From assembly GCA_038277395.1 (NCBI GenBank), contig CM076192.1, forward strand, positions 14,803,494-14,867,493: a DNA stretch of 64,000 nt, written 5' to 3'. A model generated the notes under the pieces. It worked only from the letters and a program-made list of their open reading frames with translations, ran no database searches and was not told the DNA's origin. The DNA is from Dryocosmus kuriphilus (lineage: Eukaryota; Arthropoda; Insecta; Hymenoptera; Cynipidae). The position numbers and the translations under genes are program-made. This document shows, in pieces, positions 1-11,970 of the stretch. Each line of letters begins with the position of its first letter. Positions within the stretch are counted from its first letter, which is position 1.

Positions 1-1788
1 GTGGCGTAATTTTTAATGTAGTCTGTTAAAACTATGTGGCTACGCTCTAGTGAGCCGTTGGTTTGCGGGCGGTAACCTGAAGTTGTTAGCTGTCTGATGC
101 CGAAAATCTTTTCAAGATTCCGCATCAATTTACTGATGAAACTCCCACCGCGGTCTGTCAAAATGCAACGCGGAGCCCCGAAGTTAGAAATAAGGTGTGT
201 TGCCACTGCGTGGGCGATGGTGGTTGTTTTCAAATCTGGGATTGGCACTGCAAGACAAAATTTACTAAAGTTGTCCTGCATTGTCAATATGTGCCGATTT
301 CCACTTGGAGTGGTCGAGAGCTTGCCCACGGTGTCCAGTGATACCTTATCAATCACTCCTAACGGCGTGTCGGTTAGAACCATTGGTTCCCGTGTTTTTT
401 GCTCGGAAAAGTTTATTTTCTAAACAACTCTTACATCCTCGGATGTACTCGTTGATATCGTCACGCATGCCAGGCCAGGTGAAACGTTCCTTAATTCGTC
501 TATACGTCTTCGTGACACCCTTATGCCCACCCATGAGACTGTCGTGGTATTCAGCAAGTATTTTACTGCGCACTTCTTCAGGGGGCACTTCTAATTTTCC
601 GTGGCATAGGGTGAATTTAATTTCACCACCCCGGAATATGTCGTTCAATAATTCTTCCAATTTGTTTTGGAACCTTGTTCCTACCAAATCACTAGAACTT
701 GACATTCGGCAGGTTTTACGGTTGTCACGTTTTAGCGCCCGGTGGAGGTTGGTTAGACCCACAGTGACATTCTTCCAATTAGTTTCATCGAAATGATTTC
801 GTTTCACTACAATGGAGTAAATGCTGTGGCGTCCTCGAGGCGTTACCATAACTTGACCCAATTGAGGTCGTTTGTCCGCGAGGTCTTGGACATTTAGGCA
901 CTCCGTGGCTACCAATAGTTTAAAAATAGGGTTGGTTAGCTCACAATCTTCCGAGATAAAATGAGCGTAATTATCTCGGCGATAGGTCAGCGGTTCAGTC
1001 CATTGATGGATTACTACAGTCCCGGCCGATTCTGACCTACCTGGCTTAGCGTTTTCAGTTTCCTCTGAAGAGTTTGCTTCTGGAACTGGTGATGACGAGT
1101 CTATGTAGGGCATTTCTGCATTAATTAATTGAGATTGAATAGGAACATTCTGAGATAGTTTCGAACAATTCTCTAAATCGGTCGACCCTTGGAGCGCGCG
1201 TGGTCGAATTGTTAATTTATCTCGAACTGGACTATCATAACCCTGGGTTCCATCACGTTTGAAAAAAGGGGTGGATTTGGCCGCCGGGGTAGCAGTCCTT
1301 AGGGGAGTTAACAACGATCTTCGAGAAGATTGTTGACTAACAATAGACGAATCATCTATATCCTCTATACCCTTAAAGCGGACGTTACTTCTCCTAACCC
1401 TTCCAGTCGGTTCAGTTGGAGCCTGAACCGGAGGGAGGGGAAGTTCGCTTATTTCGTTCTTTTCTTTTGTTAATTCGTTTGTGACTGCTTTGTTCGGAGT
1501 TGGGCTGTCTTCAGTGTGCTTGCTAAAGGACTTTAGAAAATTATCTACTCTGTTAGAGAATTCGTCGTCGTCAAACTCTCCACAGGGATCGATTGCGTCT
1601 AAATATTTTCTAAGCTCGGGGTCATCTTCTCCCTCAGAAACTGCAGTAGGGGGTAGGTAACTATCCCAGTACCATGATGGTTGCGCAGTTAAGTTATCGT
1701 TTTTGATGACTGAACTGCAGTCCTTCTCGTCACTTCCGTCACTCTCATCGCTTTCTGTGTGCTTAACCAGAGAATAATTTTGGATCAT
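1..1788 (-). pseudogene. Ty3/gypsy-type pol 3' part: linker plus integrase, frameshifted, cut by window edge
   Basis: Integrase inserts retrotransposon DNA into the host genome. A 479-codon frame runs from 1788 to 349. Its first ~290 residues are acidic and Ser/Pro-rich with no recognised domain. Its end carries the integrase zinc-binding region (HDSLMGGHKG, then CKSCLE, an H-H-C-C pattern). The catalytic core continues in another frame from about 395 to 1: first Asp in LDTVGKL (about 331-340), second Asp in LTDRGG (about 138-165), Glu in SLERSH (about 36-58). A one-base frameshift near 385-395 therefore separates zinc finger and core. No protease or RT is visible upstream, so the element is also internally deleted or rearranged. 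Assignment to Ty3/gypsy rests on the integrase; the exact lineage is not clear. Confidence 0.75.
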
Positions 1789-2229
1789 CCAAAAGTTAGA
1801 AACCTAGACGCTCTTTAGCCTCTGGTCCTGAAAAATTCCTAAGTCATACACATCCAAATGCTATTTCTTCGATCAAAACTGATAATAAATAAGCTTATTC
1901 AAGCCTGTGGTAGGCTATGTAATTTGTTATCGAATTCAATTTTGATTGAGAAGAGCCTTGTTTAAAAATTACCTTTTCATTATTTGAATTGGTTAAGTTC
2001 AGTTCCATTGCTATACTTCAACTAGGCCAGTGAAGGCCTTAGTATTGGTAATGAAAATTTTGTATCATCGAACAGGCCTTTACTAGACCAGATCGTAGAT
2101 AAGGCAAAATTTTACTGTAAAGTAATGGAACGACTGGTCACGAAATGCTCGAGTTTTTCTTTTGTAATTTTCAAATTCCCAAAAAAAAAGGTTTCTCTTG
2201 TTTTATTTTATTTGTTTAACTGTTTTGCT

Positions 2230-2508
2230 TTAATTCGCACGGTTTGCAATTGCCTTCAATTTTAGAGTGCTCTCTGCTCGACTAATCAGAGAGTCAAATA
2301 GTGCTGAGAATTCTGCGTCACTTTTCAACTCTACGAAATTCAACTCCTTATCTAACGGCTCAGGTTTCACGAAAGTAACTAACTGCCCGTTAATAATAAT
2401 ATTATTATCGCTGTTCGACCTTTCAGGTTGTGACCGGTCTCTTCTCCCCGCACGATGAGTGGTAGTTCTTTTTAAAGGGACCTTAAAAATCTCTTGTAAT
2501 TGAGACAT
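2230..2508 (-). CDS. Small ORF, 92 codons, unrecognised; probably a remnant of the same LTR element
   Basis: ATG at 2508, stop at 2230. The product is basic at the N-terminus (RRDRSQPER) and has a hydrophilic middle (VKPEPLDKELNF). I do not recognise a domain. It lies upstream of the integrase frame on the same strand and downstream of the long repeat-rich leader, where gag would be expected, so a gag remnant is possible. It could also be a chance frame. Confidence 0.25.
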   Translation of the reverse strand: MSQLQEIFKVPLKRTTTHRAGRRDRSQPERSNSDNNIIINGQLVTFVKPEPLDKELNFVELKSDAEFSALFDSLISRAESTLKLKAIANRAN

Positions 2509-3082
2509 GAGTATCTTATTTGATTAGCGGAGAAATTTCGTTAATCAGTGGTGAAAAGTACCATGTGGCGAAATGATCCGTGGATTTTGGTACCCTTGTT
2601 TTTTTTTTTTTATTTTACTTTTTTTTTAACTATTTACAGTTTACTAGGCCGGTAAAGGCCTTAGTATTTCCATGACGAATTTTCTATTTTCGTTTTTACG
2701 GACAATAATCCTGTTTCCAACTTACATTCCATCTGTAGTTTAAAACTCGAAACAAAAACTAAATAAAAAGAAATGTAAAGTGTCAACCGAGGTAAAGCTC
2801 ATGCTTCCAGCACTAAGTTTTAATTCGGTGCATAAATTTACATTTCTAGTTTTTATATACTGAACGCAATTCAAACTTAATATTAATTGAACATAAAACT
2901 TATGCTACTAGCACAAAATTTTATATCTAATAGTTGTAATTAAGTTTCTATTGTGTTGCGGACTTTATCTTTCTTTTGTAAACATGAGAATTCACAATAA
3001 AATTCACAATAAAAATTTCGTCATGCATCTAGATTAACACAGTTTTCTTTTGAGGAGAAAAATAGGTCTTATCTTCAATTTG

Positions 3083-4037
3083 CAATCGTTTACCCGAACC
3101 GAGATTCGTGGTTTCAGAAGAAAATAAAACATTGGGTGATTAGCAGAAATGGTCCTAGATAATTCATTTTTCGGAAGCTAATTTAAATTCAGTCAACTGT
3201 ACGAAAATAAAACTCATGCACTAGCAATAAATTTCATTCTGACCATTTAAAAACTGAATAAAAATTAAACATTCTTAGAATTTTAAAGAAAATTAAAAGT
3301 ATAAGCGACCAATCAAAATAAAACTCATGCTCTAGCACAAAGCTTTAATTTCGATGCGTGCAAGTTATATTTATAATTTTCCAATGGTTTAACACAATTT
3401 TAATTTAATTTGACCAGAAATAAAACTCATGCTGTCAGCACAAAATTTTAATTCCAATTTGCTAAATTAAATTTCAATTGTGTTATTTCACTATCGAGGA
3501 CAACTTCTACACATTTTATTTTTAAAAAAATGTTTTTTTTTTTTTTTTGATTTTAATCCAAAAACAATCGTTTACCCGAACCAATTTTCGTGGTTTCAAA
3601 AGAAAATAAAACATTGGGTGATTAGCAGAAATGGTCCTAGATAATTCATTTTTCGGAAGTTAATTTAAATTCAGTCAACTGTACGAAAATAAAACTCATG
3701 CAACTAGCAATAAATTTCATTCTGACCATTTAAAAACTGAATAAAAATTAAACATTCTTAGAATTTAAAGAAAATTAAAAGTATAAGCGACCAATCAAAA
3801 TAAAACTCATGCTCTAGCACAAAGCTTTAATTTCGATGCGTGCAATTTATATTTATAATTTTCCAATGGTTTAACACAATTTTAATTTAATTTGACCAGA
3901 AATAAAACTCATGCTTTCAGCACCAAGTTTTAATTCCAATTTGCTAAATTAAATTTCAATTGTGTTATTTCACTATCGAGGACAACTTCTACACATTTTA
4001 TTTTTAAAAAATGTTGTTTTTTGATTTTAATCTAAAA
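3083..4037. repeat. Tandem duplication, about 480 bp x 2
   Basis: Copy 1 starts at CAATCGTTTACCCGAACC (3083), copy 2 at the same string at 3565, period 482. The copies are near identical over most of their length, including ATTGGGTGATTAGCAGAAATG. They differ by a few substitutions and by the length of a T run (3533-3548 against a short run near 4015). Each contains the ACTCATGCT..AGCAC motif three times. The high identity suggests a fairly recent duplication. Confidence 0.9.
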
Positions 4038-5299
4038 ACTCCAATTTGGTAGCGAAGCGCAAGCAATAGCGCGCGAAGCGATTCTACCGCTGCCACCAAC
4101 ACTTTGTTACGTTCCACTAGGAGAAAATAGTTTTCATTTCATTTAGTTCTTATTTTCTTCTAAGAAGTCCGGAGGTCCAAAATGCCAATCCCTATGATGT
4201 TCCTAAGAATTGTTTATATTTGTGAGATCGTTGCTTCGCTCTCTTCTGACTGAAGATGCCATCACTGTAGTTAGCTTACCGACCCGGGAATAGATTTAAA
4301 TAAATTCGAACCACAGTTGAGATAAAACAGATAGAAAGTATGCCTTTTTCAATTTTATTTTTAAACTACTAAACAATAATTTCTACATTTGCTAACTCTA
4401 CCTAAAACTACCACCTCTATTTCCTTAGGTAGAAAATAGGGCAGGCACTAAAACTCTGGGTAGAGAGAGAGAAAGTTCAATCGAAGGGTAAGGTAATAAC
4501 TGTAACATACCTGTTGTAATTTGTAATTCACCCTCTTCTCCCTTCACCGTCCGTAGGTTCGAACGTTTCACTCTCCGCACCTTCGTCCGCTTATCCTTCT
4601 GTTATCCGTTTCTGTCCTTGTCTGGTATCAAGCGCCACTTTAACTTGACTCCTTAACCGTTTCCGTATTCGGTTTGCAACTTGATTCCTTATTACTCCCG
4701 AAGACCGTTTTCCGTTTGCTGGATTTTTGTTTCTTAGAGAAATAAAAATCCTAATTACTTATTGGCAAAGATTCTCTTTTTATGTCTACGTCCGTCTCGT
4801 ATTTCGTTCTGTACCGTCACCGTTGCATGAATTATTAAAAAGAAAAGGAACGATGGAGCGAAGAGGAGAACACTCAAAACACGAGGCCAAACCACGGACG
4901 GGCAAGGGAAAAGCAGCGAAGTGCTTTTCCTTCAAACTTCTTGTCGAGGCAAAGAAGAATGAAGAACTGCCCTGAGAATTTTTAGTGTGATTTGCTCGAA
5001 GGTTCGAATGCATCGGTGGAGTAGGGCATTATAGCAAGCATTGCTAAATTTTATTGGCTGAACGTTGTCAAGCGACAATTTGGGAGCGAACTATTGAATG
5101 ACGATATGTTGGGAATTGCTGACTTATCAAAATATCTGCCTTCCATAAAATGACTTACAGACACCTTTGATTCTCTGCTCCCTTTCTCTCTCTTTGTCAC
5201 GAACAACTTACGCTTAGCATTCAAGATTGTCAAAAATTATATATATATATATATATATAGAATTGATTAGTCCTTCACTTACCTGCTCAGCACTTTATT

Positions 5300-5349
5300 C
5301 CGAGCATCGAAGGTGTTGGTTCATGGCACCAGTGTCACCGGATGCTCGG
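5300..5349. other. Hairpin with 9-bp perfect stem (CCGAGCATC / GATGCTCGG)
   Basis: CCGAGCATC at 5300-5308 is the exact reverse complement of GATGCTCGG at 5341-5349, and GGTG/CACC extends the stem after a small bulge. The loop contains ATGGCACCAGTGT. It lies just upstream, in the minus-strand sense, of a GCAGGTAAGTG splice-donor-like string (near 5277-5287). This suits an LTR/leader boundary of the minus-strand gypsy element, but I cannot place the primer binding site with confidence. Confidence 0.45.
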
Positions 5350-5400
5350 GTTACGAGTTGATTAACATATTTTAGAGTAATTACTTTAATTCCTAGGGGG

Positions 5401-7980
5401 CTCGTAACAAAGAAAGTATAAAATTACCTGCTACCTCAGAGTTCCTTTGAGATATGATAAAAAATAACATTTTTACGATTTGCGTTTGAAATCCTGTCAT
5501 ACTGAAATTATGATTATTTGCAAGGCAAAATTGCAACGTTGCCACATAGTGTCTTTTTAATCAATCTTCCTTAACTGTATATTATTCTCTCTTATACCAA
5601 AATAAAACTAGTAGTAGAGAAAGGGAAGGAAAAATGAAAACTGTGATATATATTCATTAGTTTTACGTAGAACAAAAAGCGTTTTTTGTTTTTAATAAAT
5701 TCGCTGTAACAATGAAGCAATTATCTACTAGGATGTGTAGCTATATATTAGTTATCAAAACTCTTATTTTGTTAAGGACAATGACATATCTAAACACAAG
5801 TAAATGTTGTAGGGCTCAAAATGCGCAAATTTTTTTTTTTAAGCTTAGAAGAAAGGCTAAGACAGCAGTATCGGCGCACTAAGTTTCTATTTTTCTAGAA
5901 AAGAGGTGAATTATTTATTAAAAATGGAAAGCAAAATATGTAACTTATCCGTATTCGATAATAATTCACGTCCTTTCTACAAAAAAACAAAGATAGCACC
6001 GCCGGTCTTGCTATCCCAGACGTTTTTGTAAGCTCAAAATATCCATATTAGCGCATTTAGAGCCGTACAAAAGTTAAGTCCTAAACGAGGGATGCATATG
6101 TATTTTATCGTCTTTAACGAAAATTCATTATAAACCAACATATAAACGCAAATAAATTAATATCTTATTGATTCTACAATACTCATAATTACTCTTCAAA
6201 TACATTTAAAAATGCAATTCTTTGTCAGTGTCTAACATTCTTAAAAAAATTTAACCATCTCTTAAAAATTGTAGTACACGTACAATCAGATGGCAAATAT
6301 TTTTTTACAGTTCTTAATATTAAAGATATATAGCAAAATCTGTACACTTTAAACGCTTTTTAAAAAAATAGCAAGGAAATAAAATATTTTGTTCACTTAT
6401 GAGATCGTAAGGAATGTACTGAAGTACTTGTAAAATGTGAATCAAAACTTCATCTTCTCGAATGTCATCACTTTCGACAGAATTATTAGAATCTTCTGCT
6501 GGTTCTATTATTCGCGTATTATTTTTGTTATCTTAATGAATAAAAAAGTACTTCCCATAAAAAGATTTCGCAACATTTAAACCACTCTTGAGTTAAGAGT
6601 TTAGTCGCAGCTCTGCGGGGTACATTGAATCTGCAAAATAGTTGCCTAAATGAGAAGAGGTCATCGATAACCGGGTCCGTAAGGAGCACACTTTCCCCTT
6701 TGAAGTGCAAAGTATTAAAAGGTACGTAACATGTATAAATATAAATATATGTGTATATTATATATGAATTTTCGTCATCCCTTTTTAATAAAAATTGTTG
6801 GCAAGGTAGATGCGATCTATCTAATAAAAATATTTGTTTTTTTCAGTATTTGTTTGAAAGTCTTTTTAAGTTCTGTAAAATGTTTTTAAAGCAAGTCTGT
6901 ATATAGATTATATCCTTATTTCAGCCTGTTATCGGGATAGACTGGAGGAACAAGGAGTTAAAATACCCTATCTTCAAAAAGAATTGAAGAAAGTGAACTA
7001 GCTTCTTGCTCAGAAAATGGGATAACATAAAAGAGAAAGAAACGCAAAACGCATAAAAACTTGTGCCTGATCCCGGAGGAAGAGACTAGGAAGTTGTAAA
7101 CTTTGCAACTGTTGTTTCAATTTTTGATTTTGTATCTAAAATGTATTTTTATAAACAAATAATATTGCCCACAAAAATATATAGTATAATACACAGTAGA
7201 ACCTTAAAAGTTTTTAATTTTGTATCTAATATCTACATATATTGATAAATAAATCATTTTTCTCACAAAAATTTTAATTTATTTTATTCTTTTATTCTAC
7301 TTAAGTATAATGCACATTAGAACCTTAAGAATTTTTAATTTTTAAATATATATGTATATATACATATATATTTTTATATCTAATATAATGTAATGACAGT
7401 CGCGACCCTGTAGGGACGTATGTAAGGTCCCGAGTGCCACACAACATCACACCCAACTTCAAATTTTTTTCGAATAGCTTACGTTTTCTTCGCCAGGCGC
7501 CAGGTATCCTAGGATACCACTCAAAATCTAGATCACTCGACTTCAACTTTCAAAATAAATTTCGACAAAGAGGCTTTCGCCCTGCGGCTTGCCAGCCCGA
7601 AGTGGGATTTCGTGGGGGCGTGAAAACGAATCAAACAAATCTTTTATGTCCAGAAATGAAATTATGATTTATTTAAAACAGGATGAGGTGAAGTTATTTA
7701 CAGCCATGAAGTTAATGGGTGAGGTGAGAATCGTGGAAAAAAAATAAAATCATCGGCAAAAGCTTAAGGGCAATGGTGACAAGTAATATTGCTTTCGTTC
7801 GAGTCGAGTTGTTCACACTGGCTTTGTGTTGATTACGAGTCGAACTGAATGTGACCTTTCGTCCAATCTCGTTACATAGCACAATTCGAAACTTTGAAAT
7901 TATCTAAGCGCGGAACTTGGTTGTGCACATTTAGAAGGAAACATCTCTCTAATTACGAATACTCTAAACAAACTACATTC
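5401..7980. other. Gene-free AT-rich stretch
   Basis: No recognisable gene. Short frames near 6528-6710 and 7325-7667 show no family signal. There are many A/T runs and a TATATATG-type microsatellite near 7346-7376. A more GC-rich block at 7390-7640 (CGCGACCCTGTAGGGACG, CCTGCGGCTTGCCAGCCCG) stands out and may be a degraded transposon end. Confidence 0.4.
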
Positions 7981-8723
7981 TGTCAGAAGAACACTACTTA
8001 GGCATCCGGCCAACGAAACGCGAGAACAGCAATACGCCACGACGTGGGCGTTGGCCAGATTTATCTCGACGAAGCAACAAAAATGGAGAAAATAAATAAA
8101 TAAAACCGGAGGAAAGAACTACTAAACGCCTACCTTTATTCCGAAGTCCCAAAATGTCGAGGCTCACGGCAGCGGGTATTTTCTCTCCGGCCAGCAAAAT
8201 TAAACACTCTCAACACTAGTTGTAGGTACGTGACTGCTAGTCCGTGAGCTGCTGCCCTGTGGTGGTGGATTTCGTAATCGCTACTGGCAAGATGGTTGCA
8301 TCCGTCTATTTTACACTTTGGGTAGTCGTGACGTGATCGTGTTACGGTGCCAGCTGAGCATGCGGAATAGTGCACATAAATATGCCATTCAAATATAAAA
8401 TGAGCATAATTGGATTGAAAAAAATGGACGACCGTGGGCTTCCGGACTACTATTAAAAGGGAGGATATAATGATATGCTCGAACCTTGGTCTTCGGAGGT
8501 TCGGGTAGGCGATGTAAGCATGGCAGTGCTTAAGTATAACCTAAAATGCTTAAAGTATGTAAACAGAAATTTAATTCCATACAGATTTCATACTTGCATA
8601 CTCTCTCTCATACACTTATACTAATTTGAGTTCCTGCTGGCCGCCCCTTTAGTTTTAATTTTCATTAACCAGATCGGTCTGGGAAGCGGATCAGACACGG
8701 GTGATAAACACCACGTTACAACA
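7981..8723 (-). repeat. 3' LTR of the gypsy-type element
   Basis: The sequence from TGTCAGAAGAAC (7981) to ACGTTACAACA (8723) aligns along its full length with 17153-18917, apart from the mariner insertion in that copy. It also lacks about 70 bases present in the other copy near 17401-17470. In minus-strand sense it starts TG and ends CA. It is preceded on that strand by a polypurine tract. It keeps the uninterrupted GAGGATATAATGATATG string that is split by mariner in the 5' LTR. Confidence 0.85.
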
Positions 8724-8745
8724 CCCCCCCCCCCCCCCCCCCCCC
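8724..8745 (-). promoter_or_regulatory. Polypurine tract (G22) next to the 3' LTR
   Basis: On the minus strand 22 consecutive G residues end two or three bases before the LTR. This is the place of the polypurine tract that primes plus-strand DNA synthesis in LTR retrotransposons. A pure G run is unusual, and its exact length may be unreliable in the assembly. Confidence 0.65.
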
Positions 8746-9326
8746 AGACTGACGATAATGGGTTGGGGAGCCAGCAGGCGTCAGCAGTCCGATCTCCTAG
8801 AAATTATCCCCGAACCTGTCGCTTTATTCGAGCCCAAGTAGCTGATTCTGACTTTAACCTTATTTTTCTCGCGGGAGCTGTGTGTTTCGTAATTAGACAT
8901 AAGCGTCCGGCGTGAAAAATGATGAGTAGTAGCAAGGAGTTGAAGTATGATAAAACTAGGGTAAAGCAAATGATAAAAGATGATCATGACTTACAGTAGG
9001 CTAACATAAACAAGAGACATGGGATAAAGACTGGGTGACTAATGTATGTTTGATCATGCAACTAAAGTCCGCGTTTTTCTCAAAAAACACAACACGAACA
9101 ACAGAAAAATTTAACCGAAGGTTTCCCCAAAATTTTAACATATTACCAAAAATGCGAATGATAATAGACAAAAAAAATTTTGATGGTAACCGAATGGATC
9201 TGAGTCCTGATTACTGCTTAATAACTAAATGAACGAACTAAACGATGGTGCAGCAAATACTTACTATTTAGACTGATAAACTAAACGATACGGTAGAAAC
9301 TTACTAGCTAAATAGTGTGAACGAAC
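8746..9326. other. Non-coding stretch between the extra ORF and the 3' LTR
   Basis: Short frames at 8781-8987 and 9035-9232 lack recognisable features. The near-identical strings GAACTAAACGATGG (9236) and AACTAAACGATACGG (9280) mark a short degenerate repeat. I see nothing else. Confidence 0.4.
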
Positions 9327-10341
9327 TCACAACCAACGTAGGATTGCCTCGGCGATAGCCTGAATGAGAGGGTGGTCTGCATGCAGACGAAGGCGGGGCG
9401 GATCCGCCGCTATGGATGTTGGGGCTGCCATGACGGTTTTCGAACGGGGGGCTCGCAACTGAGGGGCTTCGTATGCTTGGCCAGCTGCGGTCCGGGAAGT
9501 GGAGTTCCCTGGTTCATCGGAAAATGTGGTCCGGTCTCTCCTCTTTTCCAGACGGCTGAGCACCTTGGGCACTGGCTGAGCCTCACCGCCGAATTGCCAC
9601 AGCCGTAACAAAATACCCCCTAAGGAATGGGCACAACACATAGCGATGTTGGCCGACATGGCAGTTCCAACACCCATTCTGCGGCGCGTGGATGAGGGGC
9701 TCGCACACATTACGCTGCCACATTTTGTGGGACGCTGGAGAACAGGGAGTAGGTAGCGGATCCCTGTTTGGTTGAGAGCTCGTCTCCAACAGCGCCGCGA
9801 CCTGTGCCTCAATACCAAAAAGCGGCGAATATCTCAGATCTGGAATTTTCCTATCGGTGACCTCCGAATACGTGGCCTCTTTTTGACTGAGGAGCGGCAG
9901 AATGTGTGACTTCTCTCGGAGTTGGGCACTATCTCCTGCCGCCAGTCTGTCCGCTGTCTCCTTCTTCCCCCCCTTCGGCTTGACCAAGGTCTTTGGGACG
10001 GTTCCCTTTCCCCCTCGGTCGGCCGGCTCCTTTCCGTCTGACGAGACGGGTAGTTGGGACTCTAGGGGCGGCCTTGCGAGGCCTCCCCCTCGTTCTCCTT
10101 GGTACTGAGGTTCGCTATTCCTCCTCTTTCGGGCTGGGAGAGCCAGAGACTGATCCCCGAAACGGTCTCGCTGATCCACGGGACTCTTTCGCCCCGGGCG
10201 ATATTTGGCCGTCCTGGGTCTCGGGATCTTCCGATGAGGGGCTCGTCTCCTCTGCGCCGACGCAGATGGTATTGCGGTTGGGCGGTACCTTGGCACACGC
10301 TTCTTCATGCTTGGGCTGAAAGGAGAGTTTCTTGTTAGCAA
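9327..10341 (-). pseudogene. Extra ORF downstream of integrase, gag-like, with two zinc-binding motifs
   Basis: A 252-codon frame runs 10341 to 9583 and is basic and Pro/Arg-rich. Near its end it has a CCHC zinc knuckle (CWNC-x4-H-x4-C, about 9625-9680), the type that binds RNA in Gag proteins. A one-base shift at about 9605-9615 moves into a frame with a second Cys-rich unit (CYGC..CPRC), then the 9818-9327 frame continues to a stop. Knuckle followed by a CxxC..CxxC unit is typical of the C-terminus of insect retrotransposon Gag. It is odd to find this after integrase, because the element already has a gag upstream. It may be a captured gag, a third ORF, or the remnant of a second element. 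The GC content is clearly higher than around it. Confidence 0.55.
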
Positions 10342-10354
10342 GTTCGGTATCTAC

Positions 10355-11439
10355 TCACCAGTATTGTTTCAGATCCTTTACGTGGGCCTTCTCAACCACT
10401 CCAGACTCATTCTGGATCTCGTATACGACTGGTGAGATCACTTTGATTACTTTATATGGACCCGCATACTTAAGAGATAACTTCCTTGCAACGTAGTCAA
10501 TTGCCGAAGATAGGGCGTGAGTGCGTCGCCAAAAAATATCTCCTACTTTATAACGAACGTTTCGTCTATGGCGATTGTGATATTTCACCTACCTATCAGA
10601 CGTCAAATCGAGATGATGCACTACCAAATCCCTAAGGGCAGGCAACCTTTTAATCCGTTCCTACCATTCCTCGACAGCTAAAGGTACAATTTCGCTGATT
10701 CCTTTCTCCTTTTTTCGTAGCGTTTTTGCCAGTCTAGGCTCCCTACCGAACTAAAAGAGCTCTGGCGACACATGAGTGGAACTATGGGCAGCGGAATTAT
10801 AAGCGAAGCGGAAATCAGGAAGGTGTTTATCCCAATTACGATGATCCCTAATTCCGACGCTGCTTTAGAAATTAACTTATTGACGAACTCAGTAACGTTA
10901 TCCGTAAACAATACTTCTGGAGTGCCCCATCTAAATATAACAGTATCTTTGAAAGCCTTTTGAACGTTGACGGCATTTGCTTTTCTCAGAGGGAGATCTT
11001 CGACCCACTTGGTAAACATTTCCTGGAAAACCAAGATTTAGTGGTGACCTGAGAGACTAGGTGGGAGCGGGCCCATAATATCGGCAGCGACCACCGACCA
11101 AGGTTGTTCCACCACTCGTTTTCCCATCAGATTAACTGGACCTGCCTGATCGACCTTCATCCTTTGACAGACCTTGCATGTACGGGAATAATCTGCTACG
11201 TTTTTAAACATTCCGGGCCAGTAGTAAAACAATGACAAACGCTGGAAGGTCTTATCTACTCCGAGATGACCTGAGGTCGTAGGGTCATGTGTTTCGAGCA
11301 TAACTTTTTCCCGACGTTCGAATGGCAGTACTAATTTCCACGCCTCTAGATCTGTCAGCAAGGTGTCTGTAAGGCGGTCTGGACGTTGACAGTATGGTCT
11401 TCCGTTCTCCAGTTTCCAATCCGGAAACTGACGTGGCAT
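10355..11439 (-). pseudogene. Gypsy-type integrase with internal deletion of the third catalytic residue
   Basis: Frame 11439-11038 has the H-H-C-C zinc region (ETHDPTTSGHLG, CKVCQR) and the first catalytic Asp (AADIMGPLPPS). Frame 11034-10678 continues with MFTKWVEDLP and the second Asp (LFTDN). After SELGI the sequence jumps directly to NWDKHLPDF and RFAYNS, which normally lie downstream of the catalytic Glu. About 35-40 residues containing that Glu are therefore missing. The C-terminal GPY-type domain (YAGPYKV, 10588-10355) is present. Frameshifts separate the pieces. The enzyme cannot be active. Confidence 0.85.
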
Positions 11440-11499
11440 TTCCTCAAGCGGTCCAGTTCTTCTGTTTTACCAGAGATCCTCTGTTTTATCTATGGAGTT

Positions 11500-11940
11500 G
11501 GCCATTTCCAGATCTGGCACATACATCCTGGACAAGGCATCGGGTACGTGGTGAAGTGCACCTTTTCGATGTTGAATCTTGAAGTCGTACTGTAGCATTT
11601 CTAAAGCCTACATACCCAAACGGCCTGTAGGATCTTTTAAGTTTCAGAGCCAACGTAAGCTCCTATGGTCCGTAATCACTGTGAAGTGATAACCTTCGAG
11701 ATAAGGTCTGAACTTCTTCACGGCCCAAACCACGGTTAAGCATTCTTGCTCGGTTACGGTATAGTTTTTCTTGGTACCCTGTAGTGCACGACTGGTGAAA
11801 GCAATGATATGTTCTTCGCCGTCTTGGACTTGTGTCAAAACGGCACCCAAGCCTGTACTGTTTGCATCCGTCTGCAATGCGAACAGTAGGCTGAAATCTG
11901 TCCATGATTGTGTAGGCGCGGCAAGAAGAGCAATTTTCAA
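11500..11940 (-). pseudogene. Gypsy-type RNase H domain
   Basis: RNase H degrades the RNA strand of the RNA:DNA hybrid during reverse transcription. The frame 11940-11644 shows the three acidic residues in order: Asp in QTDANSTGLGAVL, Glu in TVTEQECL, Asp in ITDHRSL. The rest of the domain, with HRKGALHHVPDALSR, lies in a shifted frame down to about 11500. It follows RT directly, as in gypsy-type pol. Confidence 0.85.
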
Positions 11941-11970
11941 CTCCTCAAAAACCTCTTCCTGTTCTTCACC

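Larger units (their letters stand above)
1789..5400 (-). other. Non-coding leader/UTR region of the first gypsy-type element, repeat-rich
   Basis: Apart from the small ORF at 2230-2508 there is no credible gene. The motif ACTAGGCC-G-AAGGCCTTAGTATT occurs near 2022-2052 and again near 2641-2668. A short motif, AAAACTCATGCT..AGCAC.AA.TTTTAAT, recurs about every 100-150 bases between 2795 and 3960. A 480-bp tandem duplication lies at 3083-4037. The stretch 4390-5230 holds only short frames on both strands that I take as chance. The limits of the 5' LTR are not visible to me. Confidence 0.5.

Noticed and set aside
4727..5013. Overlapping 75-82-codon frames on both strands
   Set aside because: Mutually antisense, no domain, and inside the repeat-rich leader.
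5300..5349. Primer binding site TGGTGCCATGAACC (minus strand)
   Set aside because: It starts with TGG but I could not match it to a specific tRNA end nor define the LTR edge, so only the hairpin is reported.
9372..10338. Several long plus-strand frames
   Set aside because: Shadows of the GC-rich minus-strand gag-like ORF.
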